Of a stretch of DNA of 64,000 nt, positions 44,450 through 53,900 are shown one piece after another. The DNA is from an uncultured Eubacterium sp. (lineage in GTDB: Bacteria > Bacillota > Clostridia > Lachnospirales > Lachnospiraceae). The number at the start of each line of letters is the position of its first letter. The stretch's first letter is position 1. A program made the translations under genes and the position numbers. The stretch covers positions 1 to 64,000 of the forward strand of contig URKY01000002.1 of the NCBI GenBank assembly GCA_900548465.1. The letters are read 5' to 3'. Below the pieces are notes generated by a model that saw nothing but the letters and a program-made list of their open reading frames with translations, was not told where the DNA came from and did no database searches.

Positions 44450-45519
44450 TTATTTTTTAATTTTAATTTTCTTAGCCTTTGACCACTTATCTGCGCCAAC
44501 TGCTTTTACTCTAATGTATAATTTCTTCTTATTCTTAAGTTTCTTGTTACTAATTGTAACTGTTGCTTTCTTAACTGTCTTCTTAACAAGAACCTTCTTG
44601 AACTTCTTAGATGTAGAAATCTGTACCTGATATTTAGCTGCTCCGTTAACCTTCTTAAATGTAACGCTAACCTTAGCTGCTGCTTTCTTCTTTGTAGCCT
44701 TAGTTACCTTTGTAGTACCAAGCTTTGTAGCTACTGTTGTCTTGGCTTCAGGAGCTTTTGTTGTAACAGGAGCTGTTGTAGCTGGTTCTACTGCCGGTGT
44801 TGTAGCTGGCTCAACTGCTGGTGTTGTTGTCTCAGGATCAACTACTGGTGTTGTTGTTTCTGGTTCTGAACCCTTTTCTGTAAACTTAGCATCTGTAAAT
44901 GTAAGTCTTACGTTAATACCAACAACTGCTGCTTCAACTACTGCCTTAGCTACACCATTTTCATCAGCTACTACGTCTGTTCCAATTGTGAGTTCTTTCT
45001 GATTCTTACCCTGATTGAAGAATTCTGTATTATTAAAGCTTAATGCGAAATCTACTAAGTTAGCACTTACCTTTGCTGTGAATTCATATTCTGCACCAGG
45101 TGTTAATCCATCCTGTGAATATGTATATGTAACAGCATTAACAGGATCCCATACGTTGTTATTCGCCTTCAACTTCTTTGTATAACCTTATCATAGTTGA
45201 GGTTGTTACCACCATCTTTGATTCCCCATACCCAGTCGTTACTTGATGAACGTGCCAAATGGTCATCCGAAATATCATCAATAAATGCTGCATATGCATA
45301 ATCTGCCGCCTCACTTCCCTGGTATGCTGTAAATGTTAAGTTAGCAATACCATAAACCACCTTTCCGTCTGTTGTTGGCAATGTAGTAATAGTAACAGGA
45401 TTAATCTTCCATGTATCATCAGCTTTTGCTGTTATGTTATATACTGTAACAGATGTAACAACAAGTGCTAATGAACATACCACCGCCAACATTTTTTTCA
45501 TTGTTTTGCTTAGTTTCAT
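44450..45519 (-). pseudogene. Secreted carbohydrate-binding-type protein with a frameshift
   Basis: Two frames together make one protein of about 355 residues. The upstream part (start ATG at 45519, GAAAGGAG before it) has a signal peptide (ending AKA-D) and the first half of a beta-sandwich module, stopping with NYDKVIQRS near 45169. The downstream part continues at once in another frame (KKLKANNNVWDPVNAVTY), completes the module with GAEYEFTAKVSANL, and goes on to a Thr/Pro linker and the Lys-rich tail. One extra T in GGTTAT near 45185 would join them as NYDKVYTKKLKANNN. It is either a recently broken gene or a sequencing/assembly error; the downstream part has no ribosome site of its own. 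Confidence 0.75.
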
Positions 45520-45643
45520 GCGTTTCTCCTTTCGTACACTATCAAAAGACAGCTTTATAAATTCCACTATTATTTCACTTTAAAATGCCCCTGTTTTCAA
45601 TATAGTTTCAAATAAAACACATTTTATTTTATCGTTATTTTTT

Positions 45644-45704
45644 TATAAGAAAAAGCAGGGTAAATCACCTGTTTAAAGGCATTTTCCCTGCTTCTTTTCT
45701 TATA
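45644..45704 (-). terminator. Terminator after the GH17 gene
   Basis: TATAAGAAAAAGCAGGG and CCCTGCTTCTTTTCTTATA pair with one bulge around a 25-base loop, 24 bases past the GH17 stop. Confidence 0.8.
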
Positions 45705-45727
45705 AAAATATTTCAATTCGTTTTTTT

Positions 45728-46630
45728 TTATTCAAACATTAGTTTCGGCTTTCTGTCTACAGTAAACATTCCCCAGTTCTTTTCCGCCTCATTCGGTTTG
45801 TTTCCACCCTTCCAAGGTTCATCAAAAGCTTCAAACATATATGAGATTATTTTTTCTGAATCAGACCATTCCCAAAACTCTTCATAATATTTTTTTTGGT
45901 TTTCCTCATTGGCTTCCCCTTCTTTCATCTGGGTGAATACGGCGCAGTCCGTAGCCCAGCCAACTTCTGAAAAAATAACAAACTTGTCAGGATACATCTC
46001 CTTTACTTTTTTATACCAGTCTTTGTTAACTTTTAGTGCTTCATCTACCGTATTTCCATACCAAAGCGGATATGAATGAACACTTATTATATCAAGGTGT
46101 TTTGCAAGTTCCTTTAAATGAACCCACTCAAAAGCACCCTCATTAAAAGTTACAGGTTTTCCTGTTCCTTCTCTTAATCTGTCAGCAAATTCTATGAGAC
46201 GTTCCACCGGCACATTATTTGCTCCCCACTCAGGAGTATTTTCATTTCCAACGGAAACAACATTAATTATATCAGAATTCTCATTTGCAATTCTAATCAA
46301 CTCATCAATATTTCTGTCATTTCTTTCAGCACGCTGTTTTAATTCTTCCTCTGAATAATTTGTTTTAAGCCATGGGCATCCCGGATTATTTACTTCTGAA
46401 ATCAAATCAGGTCCTAACATCATTTTCATATCAAGACCTAAATCTCTGATAACCTGACATGTCATCTCTGCATAGCTTATTGGGTCGTACATTCTTATGT
46501 ACTTAAATCCCATTTCATCCAATATTTTCAAATCTTCAACTATCTGATCGTATGTTGGATACGTACATATTTTCGGACTCTGTCCTTCTCTGTAACCTGA
46601 ATAGCACACAGCTCTTCCCCATTCAAACAT
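45728..46630 (-). CDS. GH17 beta-1,3-glucan hydrolase or transglycosidase
   Basis: A 300-residue enzyme with no signal peptide, so it should act in the cytoplasm. It is a single GH17 (beta/alpha)8 barrel: FKYIRMYDP near residue 42, SVGNE with acid/base Glu130, SVHSYPLWYG near 184 and FSEVGW with nucleophile Glu222 are the family landmarks. Known bacterial GH17 enzymes cut or rearrange beta-1,3-glucan; inside the cell it would trim imported oligosaccharides, for example beyond branches that block phosphorylases. GAGAGGAG precedes the ATG. It begins 47 bases after the GH94 gene with no terminator between, so the two form an operon. The exact product pattern cannot be read. Confidence 0.85.
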   Translation of the reverse strand: MFEWGRAVCYSGYREGQSPKICTYPTYDQIVEDLKILDEMGFKYIRMYDPISYAEMTCQVIRDLGLDMKMMLGPDLISEVNNPGCPWLKTNYSEEELKQRAERNDRNIDELIRIANENSDIINVVSVGNENTPEWGANNVPVERLIEFADRLREGTGKPVTFNEGAFEWVHLKELAKHLDIISVHSYPLWYGNTVDEALKVNKDWYKKVKEMYPDKFVIFSEVGWATDCAVFTQMKEGEANEENQKKYYEEFWEWSDSEKIISYMFEAFDEPWKGGNKPNEAEKNWGMFTVDRKPKLMFE

Positions 46631-46677
46631 TTTTTAACTCCTCTCTTTTTCTTATTTTACAAAACAGGCATAGTCTA

Positions 46678-49374
46678 TTATCCTAAAACTGCAGTAATAA
46701 TACTCTTGTCACCTAATTTATCTACATCTTCTTTTGCAATTGTGTCACCATCGCTGTATTTTTCACCATCAATATAAATCTCTTTTACTCTGTAATTTCC
46801 TACTTCAAGATTAAAAGGATTCTGATATGTAACTGTAATGTTTACACCTCTAAACATACATGTTGCACTTGCCATTCCATTTGTAAACTGAGTTGCAAGA
46901 AGTTTTGGCTGTAACTTAAGTGCTCCCAACTGTCCCTTTATTCCGTACATCTCATTTAATACTGTGAGCAATAACCAGCTTGCTGCACCTGTAAGGTAAT
47001 GATACATTCCCTGCCCACGCTGATTTACGTACTCAGGAACTCCAGGATATATGTTACTTAAATTGTAATCATTACAATGTTTATATAAAGTGTTAATTAC
47101 TTTGTATCCTTCTTTTGCAAAGCCCCTTGAATACAATGCATTGGCATACATTACAGCCATATGTGAGAATACGGCACCGTTTTCTTTATGTCCAAATGCA
47201 AATCCGAAAAGTCTTCCAAGGTCTGTTTTTACTTCGTTAAAGTTAGTATTTAGTCTGTAACCACCGATTTTTTCGTCATATAAGTATTTATCAGTTGCTT
47301 TTACTATTTCTGCCACCTGTTCTTTAGTAGCCGTTTCAGACATTATGGCAAATACCTGTCCCGTAAGCATCATCCTTACTCCTGTTTCGAAATCTCCTTC
47401 TACAGCCTTACCACTATTGTCATAGTATCCGTTAAACCATGAATAACCATCTTTATCACTTAACCATTCCGTTTTTCTGATATGGTTTCCAATCCAGTCT
47501 GACATTCCATTTAAGACATCAATCAGTTTGTCACAAGGTACTTCCACTTTTTCGCCTGAAATAATGTGTTTTACGCTCTCACAATATTCATCAAGTACAG
47601 CATGCTTGTCACCAATGCTATCATAAATCGATTTATCTGCATCTATTAATGTAAGTATTTCTTTTGCAAGGGTAATTGTGTTCTTTCCTGTTTTTTCTTC
47701 GTATGCTTTTATGTTCTTAGCGAGGTTTCTCATGTTTCCGCCATAAAGTGCCGTAAATGCAACACTTTCACCTCTGTCATTTGCCATATCAAGGCCATCA
47801 TTCCAGTCAGCGCCACGAAGTCTAATATGATTATGTTCACCCACATCATAGAATGAAGTCAAATGCTGGATTAATAAATGCTCCAAAACAGTTCCTCTGT
47901 AAGGCTCTGCTTCTGTTGTCATCTGCTTATTTCCACGGGAATCATTCCATCTCTCATCTCTATCTTCTCCACGGTGAATTTGAGCATCCTTGAAATACGT
48001 ATTTTCTTCTCTTAAGAATTCAATATCACCTGTCTGTTCTATGTAAAGACTTGTTGTAAGATATGGCCATGCTCCATGATCCATCCAAACACGAACAATA
48101 TTATTTCTGTCTGCAATAAATTCTCCCTGCTTTGAGCCGATGATTGTGGCATTAGTTCCGTCGAATCTTACGCCCCCAAAATTGTCAATTAACATCTGAC
48201 GTACCTGTTCAGGCTCCATTATAAGAAGTGCAAGACAGTCCTGCCATAAATCTCTCCATCCTCTTCCGCCTTTTCCATAATCATGGTGTGGAAGGAATGA
48301 ACATCCATATATTCTTCTTAACATTGGTTGGAAATTAACCCAGTGCATCCAGTTGTCAAAGTCTGTATCTGATGAATTATAACTTACATTTATTTTCTTC
48401 TGCCAATATTCTTTTGTTTCTTCTAAATATCTATCAAAATGTTTTGTTATAAGATATTTCTTGCTTATTTCTGTAATTTCTGCTTCTGATTCACCGAATC
48501 CCAATGCAACAATGTATGTTCTAGTCTCTCCCGGCGCAAGCACCGTATCTTCAAACCTTATTGCTGCAACAGTTTCATATCCGTCAACTTCTTCCCCTAC
48601 CTTATATGGTAATGGTTCATTCTTCATTACATAATATGGATTTTCAAAGTTTCCACCAGGACCTATAAACTCTTCTGTAACAGGACAAAAGCTTATTGGT
48701 GAAACCATCTCCCCATTTACTTCTTCCTTTGCCAGAGCTCCATAATATACTTTGTTTTTATTATGACCTCTCTCATCAAATGTCAGTGTCGGATGAATCA
48801 TTATTCCATTTTTCACTGTAAATGTTCTGTGAAGAAGTGATGTTACATGTCTGTGATCCCTGATGTTTGATGCAGAACGGGCATACAATGGTATTGCAAC
48901 TGTTGATGTAATTTTCTGTTCTTTATCTGACGTGTTTGTTATTTCAAATTTTGTCAGTTCAGCTTTTTCCTCTGTATTTGGAACAAAGCTGGTCATTACA
49001 GCCTTTAATTCCATTTCATCAGATTCTCTCTCCACCTGATGCCACATAATTCCTGCTGTAAGTTTTACTTTTTCCTTGTCATCCTCAAAAAGTTTTGCCT
49101 GTTGCTTACTGGAACGTCCTGTTACAGACCATGCTCCCTTTCCTTCCACATATACCCAAAAGTTTCTGGATGACTTATTATTATGCAAATTTTCACTACT
49201 AACCGGCTCCAGTAAAAATGTATTCTGATCTAATTTTATGTCTCCGTTCAAGTCCGGTGTAATAGAACTCATCATGCCAGCTTCATTGGCAAGTGGAAAA
49301 TACATATAGCTTGTTAAATCAGGATCATCTAATGTAAATGTTCCTTTTTTATCTAAATAATTTAAGTTGCCCAT
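46678..49374 (-). CDS. GH94 phosphorylase, probably laminaribiose phosphorylase
   Basis: About 898 residues, cytoplasmic. The GH94 fold is indicated by an N-terminal beta-sandwich (MGNLNYLDKKGTFTLDDPDLTSYMYFPLANEAG in parts) and an (alpha/alpha)6 barrel with WRDLWQDCLALL near 425, and RGADWNDGLDMAN where Asp526 is the general acid. The block LLEPVSSENLHNNKSSRNFW strongly recalls laminaribiose phosphorylases of Paenibacillus and Acholeplasma. The reaction would be laminaribiose plus phosphate giving glucose 1-phosphate and glucose. I start at the ATG at 49374, 9 bases after AAAAGGAG. It leads an operon with GH17. Cellobiose phosphorylase is the main alternative; the beta-1,3-glucan context favours laminaribiose. 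Confidence 0.85.
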   Translation of the reverse strand: MGNLNYLDKKGTFTLDDPDLTSYMYFPLANEAGMMSSITPDLNGDIKLDQNTFLLEPVSSENLHNNKSSRNFWVYVEGKGAWSVTGRSSKQQAKLFEDDKEKVKLTAGIMWHQVERESDEMELKAVMTSFVPNTEEKAELTKFEITNTSDKEQKITSTVAIPLYARSASNIRDHRHVTSLLHRTFTVKNGIMIHPTLTFDERGHNKNKVYYGALAKEEVNGEMVSPISFCPVTEEFIGPGGNFENPYYVMKNEPLPYKVGEEVDGYETVAAIRFEDTVLAPGETRTYIVALGFGESEAEITEISKKYLITKHFDRYLEETKEYWQKKINVSYNSSDTDFDNWMHWVNFQPMLRRIYGCSFLPHHDYGKGGRGWRDLWQDCLALLIMEPEQVRQMLIDNFGGVRFDGTNATIIGSKQGEFIADRNNIVRVWMDHGAWPYLTTSLYIEQTGDIEFLREENTYFKDAQIHRGEDRDERWNDSRGNKQMTTEAEPYRGTVLEHLLIQHLTSFYDVGEHNHIRLRGADWNDGLDMANDRGESVAFTALYGGNMRNLAKNIKAYEEKTGKNTITLAKEILTLIDADKSIYDSIGDKHAVLDEYCESVKHIISGEKVEVPCDKLIDVLNGMSDWIGNHIRKTEWLSDKDGYSWFNGYYDNSGKAVEGDFETGVRMMLTGQVFAIMSETATKEQVAEIVKATDKYLYDEKIGGYRLNTNFNEVKTDLGRLFGFAFGHKENGAVFSHMAVMYANALYSRGFAKEGYKVINTLYKHCNDYNLSNIYPGVPEYVNQRGQGMYHYLTGAASWLLLTVLNEMYGIKGQLGALKLQPKLLATQFTNGMASATCMFRGVNITVTYQNPFNLEVGNYRVKEIYIDGEKYSDGDTIAKEDVDKLGDKSIITAVLG

Positions 49375-49406
49375 ATTTATTTTCTCCTTTTCGTTATCTT
49401 GGTATA

Positions 49407-49432
49407 AGTATACTATCATAAAATCGTTTCAT
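49407..49432 (-). promoter_or_regulatory. Promoter -10 and candidate operator of the GH94-GH17 operon
   Basis: On the minus strand TATACT (49412-49407) is a good -10 about 33 bases before the start codon. ATGAAACGATTTT (49432-49420), a CG-centred near-palindrome, lies in the -35/spacer region, where a bound repressor would block polymerase. Confidence 0.4.
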
Positions 49433-49559
49433 TATAAACATGTTCGTTACATTTTCTTAAATTATTGTAAATTTGTTTTTTGTTGTCCCTTAATTATTGT
49501 TAATCTGTACTTAACTATTTACTTACAGAACTTTTCGTGTATATTTTTTTACATTTTTG

Positions 49560-50378
49560 CTACTCAAAATATTGTCCTATCATCTTGTCAACGTGTTTTA
49601 CATTAAGAGGGTGTTCCTTAGTTTCGTATGTAACTATTAATTTATCCCCTTGAAATATCCCATTTTTTTCATATAATTCTATTTTCTTAATTGCCTTTTC
49701 CACATAATCTGCATCATCCATCATTCCCAAATGCTCCCAATATATTTCTTTTCGTGTTTTCCTATTCAACACTTTAAAATCTGGAACAATATAGCAATAT
49801 CCATTAAAAAGTAGCGGTTGCTCATATACATAAGGCACACCTTTTTTGTTCAGTTTGTCTGCTATTATTTTTTCTGATTTGGATCTTACGGGCTCGCCTT
49901 TATCAGTAGTTAGTTCAGAATCTTCATCCAATTCATATTTGTTTGAAATTTTAGTTTGTAATCTTTCCTTTAGCGCCTGTTGCTCAAAACTCCATCTTTC
50001 TGCGAACTCTTTTTCCGGCAGACTATAAGCCTCAATTTTTTCTTTTTTTGACGTGGAAAGATTTTCATAGACTTTTGTTACACCATCAAACATATAACTA
50101 TCAAGAATTTTTTGGATATATCTTTTGTTTTTCGTGACACTTTTTAATACCTGCGTTTCATATTCCTTTTGCGCCAACGCCCTAATTAACTCATCGTTTT
50201 TCTTTGATATATATTTTCCATGCTTATCATACTTATCTTTTTTCCAATAATACTGACTTGTATTTTTGTTTGTTATCGTATATAAACTCCCCTCCGGGGC
50301 TTCACTTAAAAACTTCTTACTATTCTTTTCAATTCTCTCAAGTTCTTTTAACTCATTTTGTAGTACTTCTTTTAACAT
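49560..50378 (-). CDS. PD-(D/E)XK nuclease-like protein B
   Basis: About 272 residues, paralogue of the gene at 12004-12828 over its whole length. The N-terminal helical part shares FLSEAPEGSLYT/ITNKNTSQYYWKK with FLVSAPNGTLN...NTVQYYWNQ in A, and LAQKEYETQVL with LAQKEYTLKLL. The catalytic part keeps RSKSEKIIADKL, PYVYEQPLLFNGY, VPDFKV and IYWEHLGMMD, giving E...D...E-x-H/K. The ATG at 50378 follows AAAGGGGG by 6 bases. It interrupts the glucan locus between the GH94 and GH149/161-like genes and is oriented with them, but has its own upstream hairpin array at 50485-50830. Function not known; it could be a defence or repeat-processing nuclease. Confidence 0.65.
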   Translation of the reverse strand: MLKEVLQNELKELERIEKNSKKFLSEAPEGSLYTITNKNTSQYYWKKDKYDKHGKYISKKNDELIRALAQKEYETQVLKSVTKNKRYIQKILDSYMFDGVTKVYENLSTSKKEKIEAYSLPEKEFAERWSFEQQALKERLQTKISNKYELDEDSELTTDKGEPVRSKSEKIIADKLNKKGVPYVYEQPLLFNGYCYIVPDFKVLNRKTRKEIYWEHLGMMDDADYVEKAIKKIELYEKNGIFQGDKLIVTYETKEHPLNVKHVDKMIGQYFE

Positions 50379-50484
50379 TTCTTCCCCCTTTTTGCTGCCT
50401 ATTATATGCATTATGATACTTTTATTTAAACTAAGTATTAAGTATATGTAAATTTTGTCTTAAAGGAAATATTTGGGGTTCGAG

Positions 50485-50830
50485 ATTACAAGGATATTTT
50501 TTTTTCACAAGCCTAATCCCTGTAAAAAAATCATATTTTCAAATTATAAAAAATTCATTGCACGGTTATTGCTATTATACAAAAATATCCCTGTAATATT
50601 TTGAAATTTCATAGGGGTTCTTCTATCAAAAAAATCTACTTTGCAAGGATTTTTAATAAAAAGTTTGAAAACCTTGTACTATTTAATGTGCCACCCCTCA
50701 CCGGAAGATGAAAATTACAAGGATATAGTATAAAAATAAGCAAATCCTTGTAATGGAAATTTGAATATGAAAATGTTGGCATAATAATACAGGGTTATTT
50801 CAATTAATCATTTGAAAACCATGTAAAGTC
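50485..50830. repeat. Degenerate array of five hairpin units upstream of nuclease B (array 3)
   Basis: Five successive inverted pairs of the form TTACAAGGATAT...ATATCCTTGTAA begin at 50485, 50557, 50640, 50714 and 50786 (intervals 72, 83, 74 and 72). The fourth is perfect (ATTACAAGGAT with ATCCTTGTAAT); others are TGCACGGTTAT with ATATCCCTGTA, GCAAGG with CCTTGTA and TACAGGGTT with AACCATGTA. The arm sequence differs from arrays 1 and 2, but the period and plan are the same. It occupies most of the 616 bases between nuclease B and the next gene. Confidence 0.75.
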
Positions 50831-50940
50831 ATCGTACAAATACACAAATCAGGTCTAAAATTCATTTTTTCTAACTTTTTTGAACACTATAATTTAAAAG
50901 GATCAAATTTTCCTTGCATCCATAAGCCACAAAACAAAGA

Positions 50941-50972
50941 AGCCACACTCTAACGAACGTTAAAGTGCAGCT
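50941..50972 (-). terminator. Terminator of the GH149/GH161-like phosphorylase gene
   Basis: AGCCACACTCTAACG and CGTTAAAGTGCAGCT pair around AA with a few G-U pairs; TTCTTTGTTTTG follows on the minus strand. Confidence 0.75.
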
Positions 50973-50994
50973 CCTGCATTATATTTATATAGAT

Positions 50995-53900
50995 TTATTC
51001 AAAATACACTGTTATAGCTTTTATCTTGCCGTCACGAACAGCTTCTGCCTTTTCGCCAACAAGCTTTCCTTCTGTAGCAACAGTTTCGCCGTCAATTTCA
51101 ACCTTTGAAACTTTTGCCGAATCATCGCCGTATGTATTCTTACCTGTGTTATTAACATATGTAACATCACATGTAGAAAGAAGTCTAAATGTAACCTTAC
51201 CTTCGTCAAATAACCAGTTTGCAAGTTTAGGGTCAAAGTTAAGTACTAACTTACCGTCTTCGTATGTAAATACTTTTCCACCCATCATCATTTCAATCCA
51301 CATAGAAATCATTTCTGTAGTTGAACCTGATAATCTTGCAACAAATCCTCTTCCGTGAACATCTTCGTTAGGGTTAACGCTTGAAGCAAGGAATGAAGAG
51401 TTTTCAAGTGTACTTCTTCCATACATATTTGGATCTAAGAATGGAATAAGTGCTCTTGTAATTGTATCGTAATATTCATCATAAAGACCTGCTTTAATCA
51501 TAGCAAGAATGTACTTGTATTCCATATGTAAGAATACGTTTTCTCTTTCCTGCCATCCCGGTGTAAATGCACGACAACGACCATTTTCCATTGAGCATTT
51601 CTCTATTGAAGCTGATGTCTTATACATAGCAAGCTTCTTATCATAAATATCTGTTTCTTTAACTGCATTGAATAACTTACGTGCATCATCAGCATCCATG
51701 TAACCCATCATTCTTGCAGGACCTTCTAAGAAGTATGGAAGTGGAATTGTTTTGAATTCCTTGACCTTTGCTTTCTGTAATCCGTAATGACTGATAACAG
51801 GTTCCCCGTTAGCATCTGTAACAGGTTCAAAGTCGACCGCTTCATGAGTAAGATATGTTGGAACAATACCATTTCCAAGCTCGATTGCTTTCTCAATTCC
51901 TTTTTCAATCTTTTCAAGGAATGAGGCAAACACTTCATTAATATGAGCCTTTGTTACATTAACCTCATCGCCGCTAAATGCTAATTTAACTTTTGCCCTG
52001 TAATCCTCTCTTATTGAGGCAACCTTATCCCAATATTCATAATCAGAAAGTTTGCCGTTATTGTACTTATCAAGAGTTGCTTTTACGGCATCCATATATT
52101 CAGCAATTTCAGCCGGCATAACAATTTCGCCGTCTCCACTGATATTTTCTACCATAAATTTAATAAGTCTCTTTAATTCAAATGTTTCAGGTGTTCCTGA
52201 ACCGAATAATCCCGGAAGTCCGTTCATTGCGTCATTCCAACCCGGTTTTCCACCTTCCATTTCAACACCGATACCATCAACATCGAGCTGTGCAAACTTG
52301 CTAAGAGCAAGAATTACCATTTTAACTGCCAATGTAGTATTATATGTTTCACCTGATTTAGTCTTTAACCAGTTAGTTGCCCACTTGTTAAATCCTTCTC
52401 TGGCAAGCTTTTCTTCATCTTCTACTTCCATACCATACTGACGAACATCGCCCTTATGGTTAATTACATATTTTTCATCTCTAGGTACAACATATGCTAC
52501 ACTATCGTAGAACTTATATGACTTGTCTTCAAATAAGAATTCATTTAATTTATCAGGATATACTGACAAATAATTGTCAACTAAATCCATATTGTAATCC
52601 CAGTGATCGCTCCAATATCCTTCACCAAATCCTGCTTCGATATTCTGGTTGCAGTCATTAAGAATATTTGCAATAAAATCTCCGTCATCCACTTTGAGAT
52701 TTAACTGGAGTTTTGCTATTGTATTTGAAATCTGTCCCGGTGTAAACTTACCTTCTACTATCTTTTCAATTGCAGATGCATCACCGTCAATGCTTTCTTC
52801 TACGTATTTCTTAACTTCCTCTTCCTTACCTTCTTTAACATCAAAAAGACTTGGACGAACCTCTAATGGATTGTAACCGTCAGCCTGTACGAGGCTGAAG
52901 AAAGTCTTAACATTGAAATCTCCTACGTCCTTGTTAAAGAATACGTCGTTTCTTCTGTTCTGTGAAACATCACGGAAGTTACCATTACCCTGTGAATAAT
53001 ATTCAGCAGCAATTGAGAAGAAGTTGTAATCTCTTTCAGGATCACCATGCTTACGGCTGAACAAGTGGATAACTGATTTATTTCCATCCTTATTAAGAAC
53101 ATATGGATATCCACCACGAAGGAAGTTGTCTAAGTAACACTGTTCAATATACTGATCGAACTTTCCTGCTGCAGTATGAGTCTTAACATCTGATGTAAAG
53201 CTCTTTGCAAGTTCTTCTGCTTCTTCAAACTTGACATCAATATATCCCGGCTTGCAGAATGTATCAATCTTTGCGTTAATCTGCTCAACTGATCCTGCAA
53301 ATCCCATCATTGTATCAAATGCAATTTCTTTTCCTGCCTTTACTGTTTCCTTAAATGGTGTAAATCCACAAGGTACTTTATTTGCAAAACACTGTTTCTT
53401 TGCAAGTACATTGTCAACGCCACCATCAATAAATCTTGCAGGTGTCATTAATGATAAATCATATCCGAATACTGTGTCTACATCGTAAATAACATCCTGT
53501 AATTTTCCATCTCTTACAGTCAGATAATAATATCCACCTTCAACGTCGGAAACTTCTGCCGAATCCTTTGTTGAAGCTCTAAGTGTGTAATATGGAACTT
53601 TGTTATCAATGTTTTTGATGTATGCCCAACTCTTAAAAAGGTTTGACATTTCCTTAAATTCACCATTTGAAATTCCATATGTAATAATCTTTGGAAGTCC
53701 GTCAATTACTTCGATGTTTTTATCTTTTCCGCTAATGTTCTTAATAGAAACCTGTCTTACTAAAGCGCCTATACTCTCATTAGGTAAAACATAATAATTT
53801 ATAGTAACCTCTATTCCATATTTTTCGTTTTTTTCAATAACTTTGAAGCTGTTTTTGTTCATTCTTATCTGACGTTTTGCATCAGCTTCATATTTGAAAA

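Noticed and set aside
44450..45172. Independent gene starting at TTG 45172
   Set aside because: No ribosome site or signal peptide; it is the downstream half of a frameshifted secreted protein.
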